From Stenotrophomonas maltophilia (GTDB taxonomy: Bacteria > Pseudomonadota > Gammaproteobacteria > Xanthomonadales > Xanthomonadaceae): a DNA stretch of 15,043 nucleotides. The position numbers and the translations under genes are program-made. Where the stretch lies: contig DGIP01000237.1 in the NCBI GenBank assembly GCA_002386405.1, positions 460 to 15,502 of the forward strand, given 5' to 3'. The notes beneath the pieces are model-generated. The model did no database searches. It saw only the letters and a list, made by a program, of their open reading frames with translations, and had not been told where the DNA came from. This document shows positions 1 to 8,413 of this stretch, piece by piece. The number at the start of each line of letters is the position of its first letter. The stretch's first letter is position 1.

Positions 1-71
1 GACCAACGGTCGTGCCCTACCAATGGTTCGGGGTGCCCGACACCCGGTAGGTGACGACCGTTGGTCGTCAC
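1..71. repeat. REPIN-like pair of inverted GTAG repeats
   Basis: Two GTAG-headed palindromes face each other. The right copy has GTAG at 47-50, then a 9-bp stem (51-59 with 63-71) around a GTT loop. The left copy (1-20) is the reverse complement of the same unit, cut by the window edge. Bases 1-20 pair with 47-66 with only two mismatched positions. A further 5-bp hairpin (GGGTG at 31-35 with CACCC at 41-45) lies between them. A GTAG head and short palindrome are the hallmarks of the SMAG class of REP elements in Stenotrophomonas maltophilia, and an inverted pair is the usual REPIN form. Assignment to that class is from memory of the consensus. Confidence 0.85.
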
Positions 72-132
72 GGCGGGAACTCCGGAACGCCGTAACGGTC
101 AGACCCCACTCACGCCCGCAAGGATCGCCACC

Positions 133-759
133 ATGACCGCTGCCGCCGCCGAAACCCGCTCCAAAGGCCTGCTCTACTGGCTGAAGAAGGAAGCCCTGCC
201 GCTGCTGGTCATGCTCGGCCTGCTCGCCGCCGCGCGCGACAGCCTTGCCAACCACTACCAGGTGCCCAGCGGCTCCATGCAGCACACCCTGATGCCCGGC
301 GACCGGGTGGTGGTGGACATGCGCGCCTACGGCCTGCGCCTGCCGTTCACCTCGGTGGAACTGCTGCACACCGGCGTGCCGCAGCGCGGCGAGGTGGCGG
401 TATTCGATTCCCCGCAGGACGGCACCCGCCTGATCAAGCGCATCGCCGCCGTGGGCGGCGACCGGGTGGACCTGCATGAGGGCCATCTCAGCATCAACGG
501 CCACCCGCTCGGCCAGGTCGGTACCGATGACGTGGAAGACTTCGGCCGCACCCTGGCCCAGCTCGACCTGGGGCAGGGCGGCGGCCCGGACATCACCGGC
601 CTGGCCGTGCCGGCCGGCAAGGTGCTGATGCTGGGCGACCATCGCGGCAACAGCGCCGATGGCCGTTACTTCGGGTTGGTCGACGCCAAGGCCCTGTATG
701 GAAAGGCGGCACGCGTGTACTACCGCCGCGGCCAGGGCTTTACCTGGCAGGCGTTGTAA
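133..759 (+). CDS. lepB: signal peptidase I, compact single-membrane-helix form
   Basis: The product cleaves signal peptides from exported preproteins at the outer face of the inner membrane, as an S26-family Ser/Lys protease. One membrane helix (about residues 20-37) precedes the catalytic-serine box PSGSM (Ser48). The lysine box RLIKRIAAVGGD (catalytic Lys102) and the conserved GDHRGNSADGR box (168-178) follow. The ATG at 133 is chosen because AAGGA (120-124) lies 8 nt upstream. The open frame extends back to a TTG at 61, but that codon lies inside the upstream REP palindrome. At 208 residues it is shorter than the usual proteobacterial LepB, which has two helices and roughly 260 or more residues. 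It is therefore probably a second, minor signal peptidase. The active site is complete. Confidence 0.93.
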   Translation: MTAAAAETRSKGLLYWLKKEALPLLVMLGLLAAARDSLANHYQVPSGSMQHTLMPGDRVVVDMRAYGLRLPFTSVELLHTGVPQRGEVAVFDSPQDGTRLIKRIAAVGGDRVDLHEGHLSINGHPLGQVGTDDVEDFGRTLAQLDLGQGGGPDITGLAVPAGKVLMLGDHRGNSADGRYFGLVDAKALYGKAARVYYRRGQGFTWQAL

Positions 760-853
760 GTTAATCGATACGTGCAACGTCTCAATCCAGACCCGGCAGG
801 TTATGGATCGACCTGTACCCGCTGCCTATCCTGAGCGCTGATCCTTACGCACC

Positions 854-871
854 GGCCCGCCCCCACGGGCC
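854..871 (+). other. short GC hairpin just before the MFS start codon
   Basis: GGCCCG (854-859) and CGGGCC (866-871) form a perfect 6-bp stem with a six-base loop, 8 nt before the ATG at 880. No clear Shine-Dalgarno sequence is visible before that ATG. The hairpin occupies the place where ribosomes would load, so it may limit translation, but this is inference. The rest of the 760-879 gap shows no convincing promoter or terminator. Confidence 0.35.
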
Positions 872-879
872 CAGACGCA

Positions 880-2151
880 ATGAACGGCGACACCGCAGCG
901 CTGCCCGAGCGCAGTTCCACCCCCCAGCCGCCCGCGCCCTCGCAGCACATCGAGCAGGGCACGCCCGCGTTCCGGCGCACGGCGGCGGCGTTGTTCCTGG
1001 CCGGCTTCTCCACCTTTGGCCTGCTCTACACCGTGCAGCCGCTGCTGCCGGAGTTCAGCCGCCACTTCGGCGTCTCCGCCGCCAACAGCGCGCTGGCCCT
1101 GTCGCTCAGCACCGGCCTGCTGGCCGTTTCCATGCTGGTGGCCGGGCTGATCTCCGACCGGGTCGGCCGCCGTGGCGTGATGATCACCGCCCTGCTGGCC
1201 TCCACCGTGCTCTCGGCCGCCAGCGCGATGGTCGACGACTGGACCACGCTGCTGATCCTGCGCACCCTGCTAGGCATCGCGCTCAGCGGCGTGCCGGCAG
1301 TGGCGATGACCTACCTGGTCGAAGAAATGGACAGCCGCGCGCTCGGCCTGGCCATGGGCCTGTACATCGGCGGCAACGCGGTGGGCGGCATGAGCGGGCG
1401 CCTGATCGCCGGCATCGTCGCCGACCACTGGGGCTGGCGCTGGGGCATCGGCGTGGTCTCGCTGATCGCCGTGCTCAGCACCGTGCTGCTGTGGGTGCAG
1501 CTGCCGCCGTCGCGGCACTTCCAGAGCCGTCGCGGCGGCCTGCGCGAACTGCCCGCGCGCTGGCGCCAGCTGTTCGCCGACCCCGGCCTGCCCTCGCTGT
1601 TCGCCACCGCGTTCGTGCTGATGGGCGTGTTCGTCACCCTCTACAACTACCTCGGCTACCACCTGCTGGCGCCGCCGTACCGGCTCAGCCAGACCGTGGT
1701 CGGCCTGATCTTCAGCGTGTACCTGGTCGGCACCTTCAGCTCGGCGTGGATGGGCCAGCAGGCCAACCGGCATGGCCGGGGCCGCGTGCTCGGCATCTGC
1801 TATGGCCTGATCGCGCTGGGCATCGTGCTGCTGTCCCTGCCGTGGCTGGGCTGCATGGCGGTGGGCATCGCGCTGGTCACGTTCGGCTTCTTCGGCGGCC
1901 ATTCTGTCGCCAGCAGCTGGGTCGGCAGCCGCGCGGGCGTGATGCGCGCTGAAGCCTCGGCGCTGTACCTGTTCGCCTACTACCTCGGTTCCAGCCTGGC
2001 CGGTGCCGCCGGCGGCGTGTTCTACACCCGTTGGGACTGGTGGGGCGTGTGCGCCTTCACCGCCGTGCTCACCGCCATCGGCGCCACCATCGCCTGGCGG
2101 CTGGGCCGCCGCAAACAGCCGCTTCCGGCCGCGCTCGCACTCAGCCGCTGA
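880..2151 (+). CDS. ynfM: MFS exporter of the YnfM type
   Basis: This is a 423-residue inner-membrane major facilitator transporter with the usual twelve hydrophobic segments and a charged cytoplasmic N-terminus of about 35 residues. MFS motif A is visible as GLISDRVGRR (89-98) between helices 2 and 3. The pattern around GTPAFRR, LLYTVQPLLP, GLYIGGNAVGGMSGR and HSVASSW matches my memory of E. coli YnfM, a predicted drug or arabinose-type effluxer of unproven substrate. The gene ends convergently with the YnfL-like LysR gene, overlapping it by 11 bp. In E. coli ynfM and ynfL are also neighbours, though divergent there. The start lacks a good Shine-Dalgarno sequence and lies just after a small hairpin. 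The family is certain. The substrate is unknown. Confidence 0.9.
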   Translation: MNGDTAALPERSSTPQPPAPSQHIEQGTPAFRRTAAALFLAGFSTFGLLYTVQPLLPEFSRHFGVSAANSALALSLSTGLLAVSMLVAGLISDRVGRRGVMITALLASTVLSAASAMVDDWTTLLILRTLLGIALSGVPAVAMTYLVEEMDSRALGLAMGLYIGGNAVGGMSGRLIAGIVADHWGWRWGIGVVSLIAVLSTVLLWVQLPPSRHFQSRRGGLRELPARWRQLFADPGLPSLFATAFVLMGVFVTLYNYLGYHLLAPPYRLSQTVVGLIFSVYLVGTFSSAWMGQQANRHGRGRVLGICYGLIALGIVLLSLPWLGCMAVGIALVTFGFFGGHSVASSWVGSRAGVMRAEASALYLFAYYLGSSLAGAAGGVFYTRWDWWGVCAFTAVLTAIGATIAWRLGRRKQPLPAALALSR

Positions 2152-3046
2152 AGCCGCCCTGCAGCAGCCGGGTGAAGTGGGTGATCAACGGCGATGGTCC
2201 ACCGCGCCGGTAGGCCACATGCACTTCCGAGCTCGCCGCGCGATCACTCAGCGGCACGAAGCGCGCGCCTTCCACGTGGATGTGGCTGCACGAGGCCGGC
2301 AGCACCGTCACCCCCAACCCGGACGCGGCCAGGCTGATCAGCGTGGACGCCTCGCCCGCTTCCTGGATGATGCGCGGGGTGAAACCGGCGCTGCGGCACA
2401 GCGCGATGAAATGATCGTGGATGCCGGCGCCCACCTCGCGCAGGAAGCCCACGAACGGCTCATGCGCGAACTGCCGCAGCGCCACCGGCGCACCCGCCGG
2501 CAGGTCGCGGATCAGCGGATGCTGGTCATGCACCACCAGCGCCAGCGGATCGCTGAACAACTTGCGTGACATCAGCGGCGTGGGCAACGCGCGTTTGCGG
2601 ATCAGCCCCACATCCAGTTCGTTGGCCACCAGCGCATCGATCTGCTGCAACGTGTTCATTTCGCGCAGCTTCAACTGCACCTGCGGGAACTGCTGGCGGT
2701 AGGTGAAGATCGCGCGCGGAATCTGCGTGGACAACGGCGTGGCGCGGGTCAACCCGATCCGCAGCTCGCCGGTTTCACCGCGCTGCGCGCGCTGGGTGAG
2801 TTCGATGGCCTGGTCTACCCGCGCCAGTGCTTCGGTGGCCTGCGCCTGCAGCACGCGCCCGGCCTCGGTCAGTTCCACCCGGCGGTTGCTGCGCAGGAAC
2901 AAGCGCGCGCCCAGCAGCGTTTCCAGCTGCCGGATCTGCTGGCTGAGCGGCGGCTGCGACATGCCCAGCCGCTCGGCCGCACGCCCGAAGTGCAGGGTAT
3001 CGGCCACCGCCAGGAAGTAGCGCAGGTGGCGCAGTTCAATCGACAT
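2141..3046 (-). CDS. LysR-family transcriptional regulator, YnfL/BenM-like
   Basis: The 301-residue protein begins with a classical LysR winged helix-turn-helix (about residues 1-60). Its recognition part is RAAERLGMSQPPLSQQIRQLE, and ARLFLRSNRRVELTEAG follows as the wing. The substrate-binding domain occupies the rest. The N-terminus MSIELRHLRYFLAVA is of the BenM/CatM/YnfL subgroup, whose members bind small effectors and usually control an adjacent catabolic or efflux gene. The start is 9 nt after the stop of the upstream LysR gene on the same strand, suggesting cotranscription. The 3' end overlaps that of the MFS gene. Control of that MFS gene is the obvious guess, but there is no shared promoter region here, so it is weaker than for a divergent pair. 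Confidence 0.9.
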   Translation of the reverse strand: MSIELRHLRYFLAVADTLHFGRAAERLGMSQPPLSQQIRQLETLLGARLFLRSNRRVELTEAGRVLQAQATEALARVDQAIELTQRAQRGETGELRIGLTRATPLSTQIPRAIFTYRQQFPQVQLKLREMNTLQQIDALVANELDVGLIRKRALPTPLMSRKLFSDPLALVVHDQHPLIRDLPAGAPVALRQFAHEPFVGFLREVGAGIHDHFIALCRSAGFTPRIIQEAGEASTLISLAASGLGVTVLPASCSHIHVEGARFVPLSDRAASSEVHVAYRRGGPSPLITHFTRLLQGGFSG

Positions 3047-3055
3047 GGCAGTGCA

Positions 3056-4024
3056 TCAGCGTTCGGAATGACCGCTTTCATCATAGCTGCGCGGACTGAA
3101 CAGGTCCGGCTGGATCAGCTCGATGAAGGCGCGCGCCTGCGGCGACAGGAAACGGCCCCGGCGCACGATCACCCCATAGCTGCGCTCGGGGAACCAGGCG
3201 CTCATCGAGCGCGTCACCAGCCGGTCGCGGTCGGCATCGTTGAGGCACAGCGCCGGCACGATCGAAATGCCCATGCCCATCGCCACGTACTGCTTGATCA
3301 CCTCCCAGCCGCCCACCTCCAGCGCTACCGTGTACGGCACGCGCTGGCGCTGGAACACCTGGTCCACCAGCCGGTAGGTGATCTGCCGCTTGGGCGGCAG
3401 CACCAGCGGGTAGGCCGAGATCGCCTGCAGGGTCAGCTCCGGCGCGGTGGCCAGCGGGTGGTCGGGCGGGGCAATCAGCACCTGCTCGAAGCGGTAGGCC
3501 GGTGCATAGCTCAGGTCGGCCGGCACATCGGTCATCGAGCCCACCGCCAGATCCGCCGCATCGCTGCGCAGCAGGTCGGTGCCATCGGCGCTGATCGCGT
3601 TGTGCAGGGTCAGGCGCACGTCCGGATGGCGCTGGCGGAAGCGCTCCACGATGCGCGGCAGCAGGTACAGGATGGTGGAGCTGTTGGCGGCAATGTTGAG
3701 CTCGCCCGCATCCAGCCCTTTGACCTTGTCGCGGAAGCTGGCCTCCAGCCCGTCCAGGCTTTCCACCAGCGGCTGGGCCATTTCAAACAGCAGCTGGCCC
3801 TCGCGGCTGGGCACCAGGCGCCGCCCGCTGCGCTCGAACAGGCCCACCCCCAACTCGCGTTCCAAGGCCTGCAACTGCTGGCTGATCGCCGGCTGGCTGA
3901 CGAACAGCGCCTCAGCCGCACGTGAGACTGAGCCCAATCGCACGGTCTGGCAGAACGCCCGCAGCGGCTTGAGCCGGTCAGACTTGTAGGAAAAACGGGG
4001 ACTTGGCGGCTTGGGTGTGGGCAT
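3056..4024 (-). CDS. LysR-family regulator, probable controller of the aceB-aceA operon
   Basis: The 322-residue protein has its LysR helix-turn-helix at about residues 20-78 (VSRAAEALFVSQPAISQQLQ, then GLFERSGRRLVPSREG). A CysB/CbbR-like effector domain follows, starting near GELNIAANSS. The frame stays open upstream to 4633, but that part is antisense to aceB. The ATG at 4024 leaves the usual short N-terminal extension. No clear Shine-Dalgarno sequence precedes it. The gene is divergent from aceB, with 106 bp between the start codons, and a perfect LysR-type palindrome lies 13 nt from its own start. This arrangement is typical of a regulator that controls both its neighbour and itself. The target is inferred from position only. 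The second LysR gene follows after 9 nt. Confidence 0.9.
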   Translation of the reverse strand: MPTPKPPSPRFSYKSDRLKPLRAFCQTVRLGSVSRAAEALFVSQPAISQQLQALERELGVGLFERSGRRLVPSREGQLLFEMAQPLVESLDGLEASFRDKVKGLDAGELNIAANSSTILYLLPRIVERFRQRHPDVRLTLHNAISADGTDLLRSDAADLAVGSMTDVPADLSYAPAYRFEQVLIAPPDHPLATAPELTLQAISAYPLVLPPKRQITYRLVDQVFQRQRVPYTVALEVGGWEVIKQYVAMGMGISIVPALCLNDADRDRLVTRSMSAWFPERSYGVIVRRGRFLSPQARAFIELIQPDLFSPRSYDESGHSER

Positions 4025-4036
4025 GGCGTAACGAAT

Positions 4037-4051
4037 ATAAGCGCAACTTAT
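4037..4051. promoter_or_regulatory. LysR-type operator palindrome between lysR and aceB
   Basis: ATAAG and CTTAT arms flank CGCAA, giving a perfect 15-bp dyad that contains the T-N11-A pattern of LysR-type boxes. A second, looser repeat overlaps it: CGCAA (4042-4046) with TTGCG (4060-4064). It lies 13 nt before the LysR start and 80 nt before the aceB start, in one of the few AT-richer patches of the window. Binding by the adjacent LysR protein is inferred. Confidence 0.6.
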
Positions 4052-4080
4052 GTAAAGCATTGCGATAACTGTTTTGTCAA
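4051..4080 (-). promoter_or_regulatory. candidate lysR promoter overlapping the operator
   Basis: Read on the minus strand, a perfect -35 TTGACA (4080-4075) is followed after 18 nt by a weak -10 TTTACA (4056-4051). The predicted start near 4044 would fall in the middle of the LysR palindrome, which would fit autorepression. The -10 is poor, so this is tentative. I could not identify a convincing aceB promoter by eye. Confidence 0.35.
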
Positions 4081-4130
4081 ATACCACACTCCGGCGCACG
4101 GTGGCATCACCCGCAACGCAGGAGTTGGAC

Positions 4131-5780
4131 ATGTCCGCTGTCGCCGCCTTCGCCACCGCCCAGCCCACCCCGGCCGACGCCCCGGCCACCCCGGGCATCG
4201 CCCTGACCACCCAGCTTGCCGGCCAGTCGGCCCTGCTGCCGGCGGGGGTACTGGCGCTGCTGGTGTCGCTGCACCGCGCGGTGGAACCCGCACGCCAGCG
4301 CCGCCTGCAGGCCCGCCGTGAGCGCCAGGCCTTCTTCGATGGCGGCGGCCTGCCGGACTTCCGCACCGACACCGCCGCGCTCCGCAGCGAGGACTGGCGC
4401 GTGGCGCCGATCCCGGACGCGCTGCAGGACCGCCGCGTCGAGATCACCGGCCCGACCGACCCGAAGATGGTCATCAACGCGCTGAACTCCGGCGCCAAGG
4501 TGTTCATGGCCGACTTCGAGGATTCCACCGCCCCGGCCTGGCGCAACCTGCTGGCCGGCCAGCAGGCGCTGATCGGCGCGGTGCGCGGCGACCTCACCCA
4601 CACCGCGCCCGGCGTGGACGGCAAGCCCGGCAAGCACTACGCGCTGCGCCCGCTCGACGAACAGGCCGTGCTGATCGTGCGCCCGCGCGGCTGGCACCTG
4701 GATGAGAAGCACGTGCGCATCGATGGCCAGCCGCTGGCCGGCGGCCTGTTCGACGCGGCCGTGTTCGCCTTCCACAACGCCCGCACCCTGATGTGCCGCC
4801 AGCGCGGCCCGTACTTCTACCTGCCCAAGCTGCAGTCGATGGAAGAGGCCGCGCTGTGGGAAACCGCGCTGTCGCACATCGAAGGCATGCTCGGCCTGCC
4901 GCATGGCCAGATCAAGGTCACCGTGCTGATCGAAACGCTGCCGGCGGTGTTCGAGATGGACGAGATCCTGCACGCCCTGCGCGACCGCATCGTCGGCCTG
5001 AACTGCGGCCGCTGGGATTACATCTTTTCCTACATCAAGACCTTCCGTAAGCACGCCGACAAGGTGCTGCCCGAACGCGGCCAGGTGACCATGACCCAGC
5101 CGTTCCTGAAGGCCTATTCGGAACTGCTGATCCAGACCTGCCACCGCCGTGGCGCGCATGCGATGGGCGGCATGGCCGCGCAGATCCCGATCAACCACGA
5201 TGCCGCCGCCAACGAACAGGCCATGGCGCGGGTGCGTGCAGACAAGCTGCGCGAAGTCACCGCCGGCCACGACGGCACCTGGGTGGCGCACCCGGCGCTG
5301 ATTCCAGTCGCGCAGGCGATCTTCGACGCACACATGCCCGGCCCCAACCAGCACGGCGTGCTGCGCCGCGATGTGCGGGTGGGCCGCAACGAACTGATCG
5401 CCGCGCCCACCGGCACCATCACCCGCGCCGGGTTCGAGGGCAACGTGGAAGTGTGCGTGCGCTACCTGGCCGCCTGGCTGGACGGCAACGGCTGCGTACC
5501 CATCCACCACCTGATGGAAGACGCGGCCACCGCCGAGATCAGCCGCAGCCAGCTGTGGCAGTGGCTGCACGTGCCCGGCCAGCACCTGGACGACGGCACC
5601 GCCATCGACCTGGCCCTGCTCGACGCCACCCTGGCCGCGCTGCCGGCGCGCTTGGGCGAGCGCAGCGCGCTGCCGGGCGGGGCGCGGATCGACGAGGCCA
5701 TCGCTTTGCTCGGTGAGCTGAGCCGCCGCAATGAACTGACCGATTTCCTGACCCTGCCGGCCTACGACCGGATCGATTGA
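4131..5780 (+). CDS. aceB: malate synthase A
   Basis: The enzyme condenses glyoxylate with acetyl-CoA to give malate in the second step of the glyoxylate shunt, in the cytoplasm. The 549 residues match the length of isoform A rather than the larger isoform G. The signature [11 protein letters not shown] is at 289-299, the Mg-binding region [15 protein letters not shown] at 264-278, the substrate-arginine region [11 protein letters not shown] near 184-194, and the conserved catalytic [11 protein letters not shown] segment lies further on. The ATG at 4131 is chosen for GGAG (4121-4124) at proper spacing. The open frame extends 19 codons further upstream without a ribosome site. It is the first gene of a pair with aceA, 19 nt away, and is divergent from a LysR regulator. 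No key motif is missing. Confidence 0.97.
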   Translation: MSAVAAFATAQPTPADAPATPGIALTTQLAGQSALLPAGVLALLVSLHRAVEPARQRRLQARRERQAFFDGGGLPDFRTDTAALRSEDWRVAPIPDALQDRRVEITGPTDPKMVINALNSGAKVFMADFEDSTAPAWRNLLAGQQALIGAVRGDLTHTAPGVDGKPGKHYALRPLDEQAVLIVRPRGWHLDEKHVRIDGQPLAGGLFDAAVFAFHNARTLMCRQRGPYFYLPKLQSMEEAALWETALSHIEGMLGLPHGQIKVTVLIETLPAVFEMDEILHALRDRIVGLNCGRWDYIFSYIKTFRKHADKVLPERGQVTMTQPFLKAYSELLIQTCHRRGAHAMGGMAAQIPINHDAAANEQAMARVRADKLREVTAGHDGTWVAHPALIPVAQAIFDAHMPGPNQHGVLRRDVRVGRNELIAAPTGTITRAGFEGNVEVCVRYLAAWLDGNGCVPIHHLMEDAATAEISRSQLWQWLHVPGQHLDDGTAIDLALLDATLAALPARLGERSALPGGARIDEAIALLGELSRRNELTDFLTLPAYDRID

Positions 5781-5799
5781 CCCTTCCTGGAGAAACGAC

Positions 5800-7083
<1,284 letters not shown>

Positions 7084-7099
7084 CCGACCCCCCGGCAGC

Positions 7100-7116
7100 G
7101 CCGGCCGTTGGCCGGC
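7100..7116. repeat. degenerate REP-like palindrome
   Basis: GCCGGCC and GGCCGGC form a perfect 7-bp stem around the same GTT loop as the repeat at 51-71. The GTAG head is degraded to a GGCAGC-like run. It directly abuts the aceA terminator. It may be a decayed repeat or simply an additional stem in the operon's 3' end. Confidence 0.5.
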
Positions 7117-7149
7117 AAGGGCCGCCCCTGTAGGGGTGGCCCTTCTTTT
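7117..7149 (+). terminator. intrinsic terminator of aceB-aceA
   Basis: A 12-bp stem (7117-7128 with 7133-7144, one G-T pair) closes on a TGTA loop and is followed by CTTTT. The stem is GC-rich and begins 33 nt after the aceA stop. This is the clearest terminator in the window. Confidence 0.9.
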
Positions 7150-7150
7150 A

Positions 7151-7357
7151 TATGCCCCCGCCAGATGCTACGGTCCGCAAATAGCTCCATGCGGTAGGGG
7201 ATGGCCGGTTCAAACCGGTCGCTGCGTTAGGGAAGACTGGGCCGGAGCGCCGGAGAAATCCGGGCGCCGGGGCATGGAAATGGGATGAGGCGCACACTTT
7301 TAAGGGGTGCTATCCTCATTCGCTCACCGGGGAACGCTGGGAAGCGGGTGTACGGGA
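7151..7357 (+). other. structured leader upstream of the GGDEF gene, unassigned
   Basis: No open frame of note occupies this stretch, but it holds several inverted repeats in a row. CCGG-TTCAAA-CCGG is at 7205-7218. A GC-rich dyad built on GCGCCGG, AGAAAT and CCGGGCGC spans about 7238-7260. A two-part stem-loop lies at 7285-7319, and a small CGCT-GGGA-AGCG hairpin precedes the start codon. This is more structure than a plain promoter region needs, and it sits just before a second-messenger gene. I could not match it to a riboswitch consensus that I know. It could be a regulatory leader, a small RNA, or chance pairing in GC-rich DNA. Confidence 0.4.
7285..7319 (+). other. two-part stem-loop in the GGDEF leader
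   Basis: ATGAGG (7285-7290) pairs with CCTCAT (7314-7319), and the inner GCAC (7292-7295) pairs with GTGC (7307-7310). Between them is an 11-base loop containing a T run. The interior loop is one base on one side and three on the other. A possible GTG start at 7307 lies inside the stem, which argues against its use. Confidence 0.5.
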
Positions 7358-8401
7358 ATGACCGGCAAGCTTGCGACGAATGTGTGCGAACGAGCGTCAG
7401 ACATCGCGCAGACCGCGATGGCTGAGATCGTGCACGCCGTTCTGAGCGCCGGCGAATTCGCCCTGTTTGCCGAATTCGGCCAGCACCGCGCGCTGCGCGC
7501 CGGCGAGCACCTGTTCCTGCGCAACCAGGCCGGCAGCACCATGTATGTCATCGTCACCGGTGCCATCGAGCTGGATTTCGGCGAAGACCTGGTGGTCAAG
7601 ACGCTCGGCCAGCATGAATTCTTCGGCGAACTGGGCCTGCTGATCGGCGACCACCCGCGCAGTGCCGACGCCCGCGCCACCACCGATTCGCTGGTGCTGG
7701 AGCTGGACCACACCGATTTCCAGCGCCTGGTCGACCGTGACCCGGGCCTGGTGGCCTACTTCCTGCGCCGCACGATCATGCGCGTGGTAAGCAACGAACA
7801 GGTGTTGATCCGCCAGCTGCGCCGGCGCAACCATGATCTCGAAACCGCGCTGGACAACCTGTACGTCACCACCCACCAGCTCACCCACACGCGTGAACTG
7901 GTGCGTACCGACGAGTTGACCGGCCTGCACAACCGCCGCGGCCTGGCCCTGTACCTGCAGGAATGCCGCAGCCACGAAGACGGCGCGCCGCAGGGCCTGC
8001 TGCTGATCGACTGCGACCATTTCAAACAGGTCAACGACGAACACGGCCACCAGGCCGGCGACCGCGTGCTGCAGAGCGTGGCCAACATCCTGCGTTCGGT
8101 GGCCACTGAGAACGACCGCGCCTGTCGGTTGGGCGGTGACGAATTCTGCCTGCTGCTGCGCGAAGCAGACTCCGACAGCCTGCAGCACGCGGCCGAGTTC
8201 ATCCTCAGCGCCGTCCACGGCCTGATGGGCCGGCCGGGCGGCCAGCCGCATGTCTGCCCGGTCAGCATCGGCGTGAGCCTGCTCGAACCGAACAGCGACT
8301 GGAGCGATTGGTACGCCCGCGCCGACAATGCGCTGTACCAGGCCAAGCGCCTGGGCGGCAACCGGTTGCACTGGTCGCGTGCCGCGACCGCCACGCCCTG
8401 A
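7358..8401 (+). CDS. diguanylate cyclase (GGDEF) with cyclic-nucleotide-binding domain
   Basis: The soluble 347-residue protein has an N-terminal CRP-type cNMP-binding domain (about 30-145). Its phosphate-binding cassette reads FFGELGLLIGDHPRSADA (88-105), so it appears able to bind a cyclic nucleotide. A short coiled linker follows, then a GGDEF domain from TDELTGLHNRR (184-194) with the active-site GGDEF at 259-263 and DCDHFK metal-site residues near 218-223. The inhibitory RxxD site five residues before GGDEF reads TEND, so product inhibition at that site is probably lost. It should make c-di-GMP under control of a ligand. The ATG at 7358 is preferred over an in-frame GTG at 7307, which is buried in a stem-loop. 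An ATG at 7418 is a possible alternative. The cyclase-TPR gene begins 12 nt after its stop. Confidence 0.9.
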   Translation: MTGKLATNVCERASDIAQTAMAEIVHAVLSAGEFALFAEFGQHRALRAGEHLFLRNQAGSTMYVIVTGAIELDFGEDLVVKTLGQHEFFGELGLLIGDHPRSADARATTDSLVLELDHTDFQRLVDRDPGLVAYFLRRTIMRVVSNEQVLIRQLRRRNHDLETALDNLYVTTHQLTHTRELVRTDELTGLHNRRGLALYLQECRSHEDGAPQGLLLIDCDHFKQVNDEHGHQAGDRVLQSVANILRSVATENDRACRLGGDEFCLLLREADSDSLQHAAEFILSAVHGLMGRPGGQPHVCPVSIGVSLLEPNSDWSDWYARADNALYQAKRLGGNRLHWSRAATATP

Positions 8402-8413
8402 CGGGGTATTCGA

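Noticed and set aside
61..132. Upstream TTG start for the signal peptidase
   Set aside because: The codon is inside the REP palindrome. The ATG at 133 has a good AAGGA at proper spacing.
1491..1952. Alternative-frame 153-codon frame inside ynfM
   Set aside because: Ala/Arg/Pro-rich shadow translation inside a clear transporter gene.
4025..4633. N-terminal extension of the aceB-side LysR protein to 525 residues
   Set aside because: The extra 203 residues are antisense to aceB, have low-complexity character and would place the DNA-binding domain mid-protein. The ATG at 4024 is the normal LysR start.
7165..7210. Possible c-di-GMP (GEMM-I) riboswitch: CGCAAATAGCTCC and GCGGTAGGGGATGG resemble consensus pieces
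   Set aside because: The 5' conserved CACGCACAGGGCAAACC-type half is missing and the spacing is wrong, so the likeness looks accidental.
7200..7222. tRNA T-arm-like GGTTCAAACC
   Set aside because: The flanking bases do not give a 5-bp stem with a 7-base loop, and no acceptor, D or anticodon arms can be fitted around it.
7307..7357. GTG start at 7307 for the GGDEF protein
   Set aside because: It lies in a stem-loop with no ribosome site, and the added 17 residues match no domain. The ATG at 7358 is preferred.
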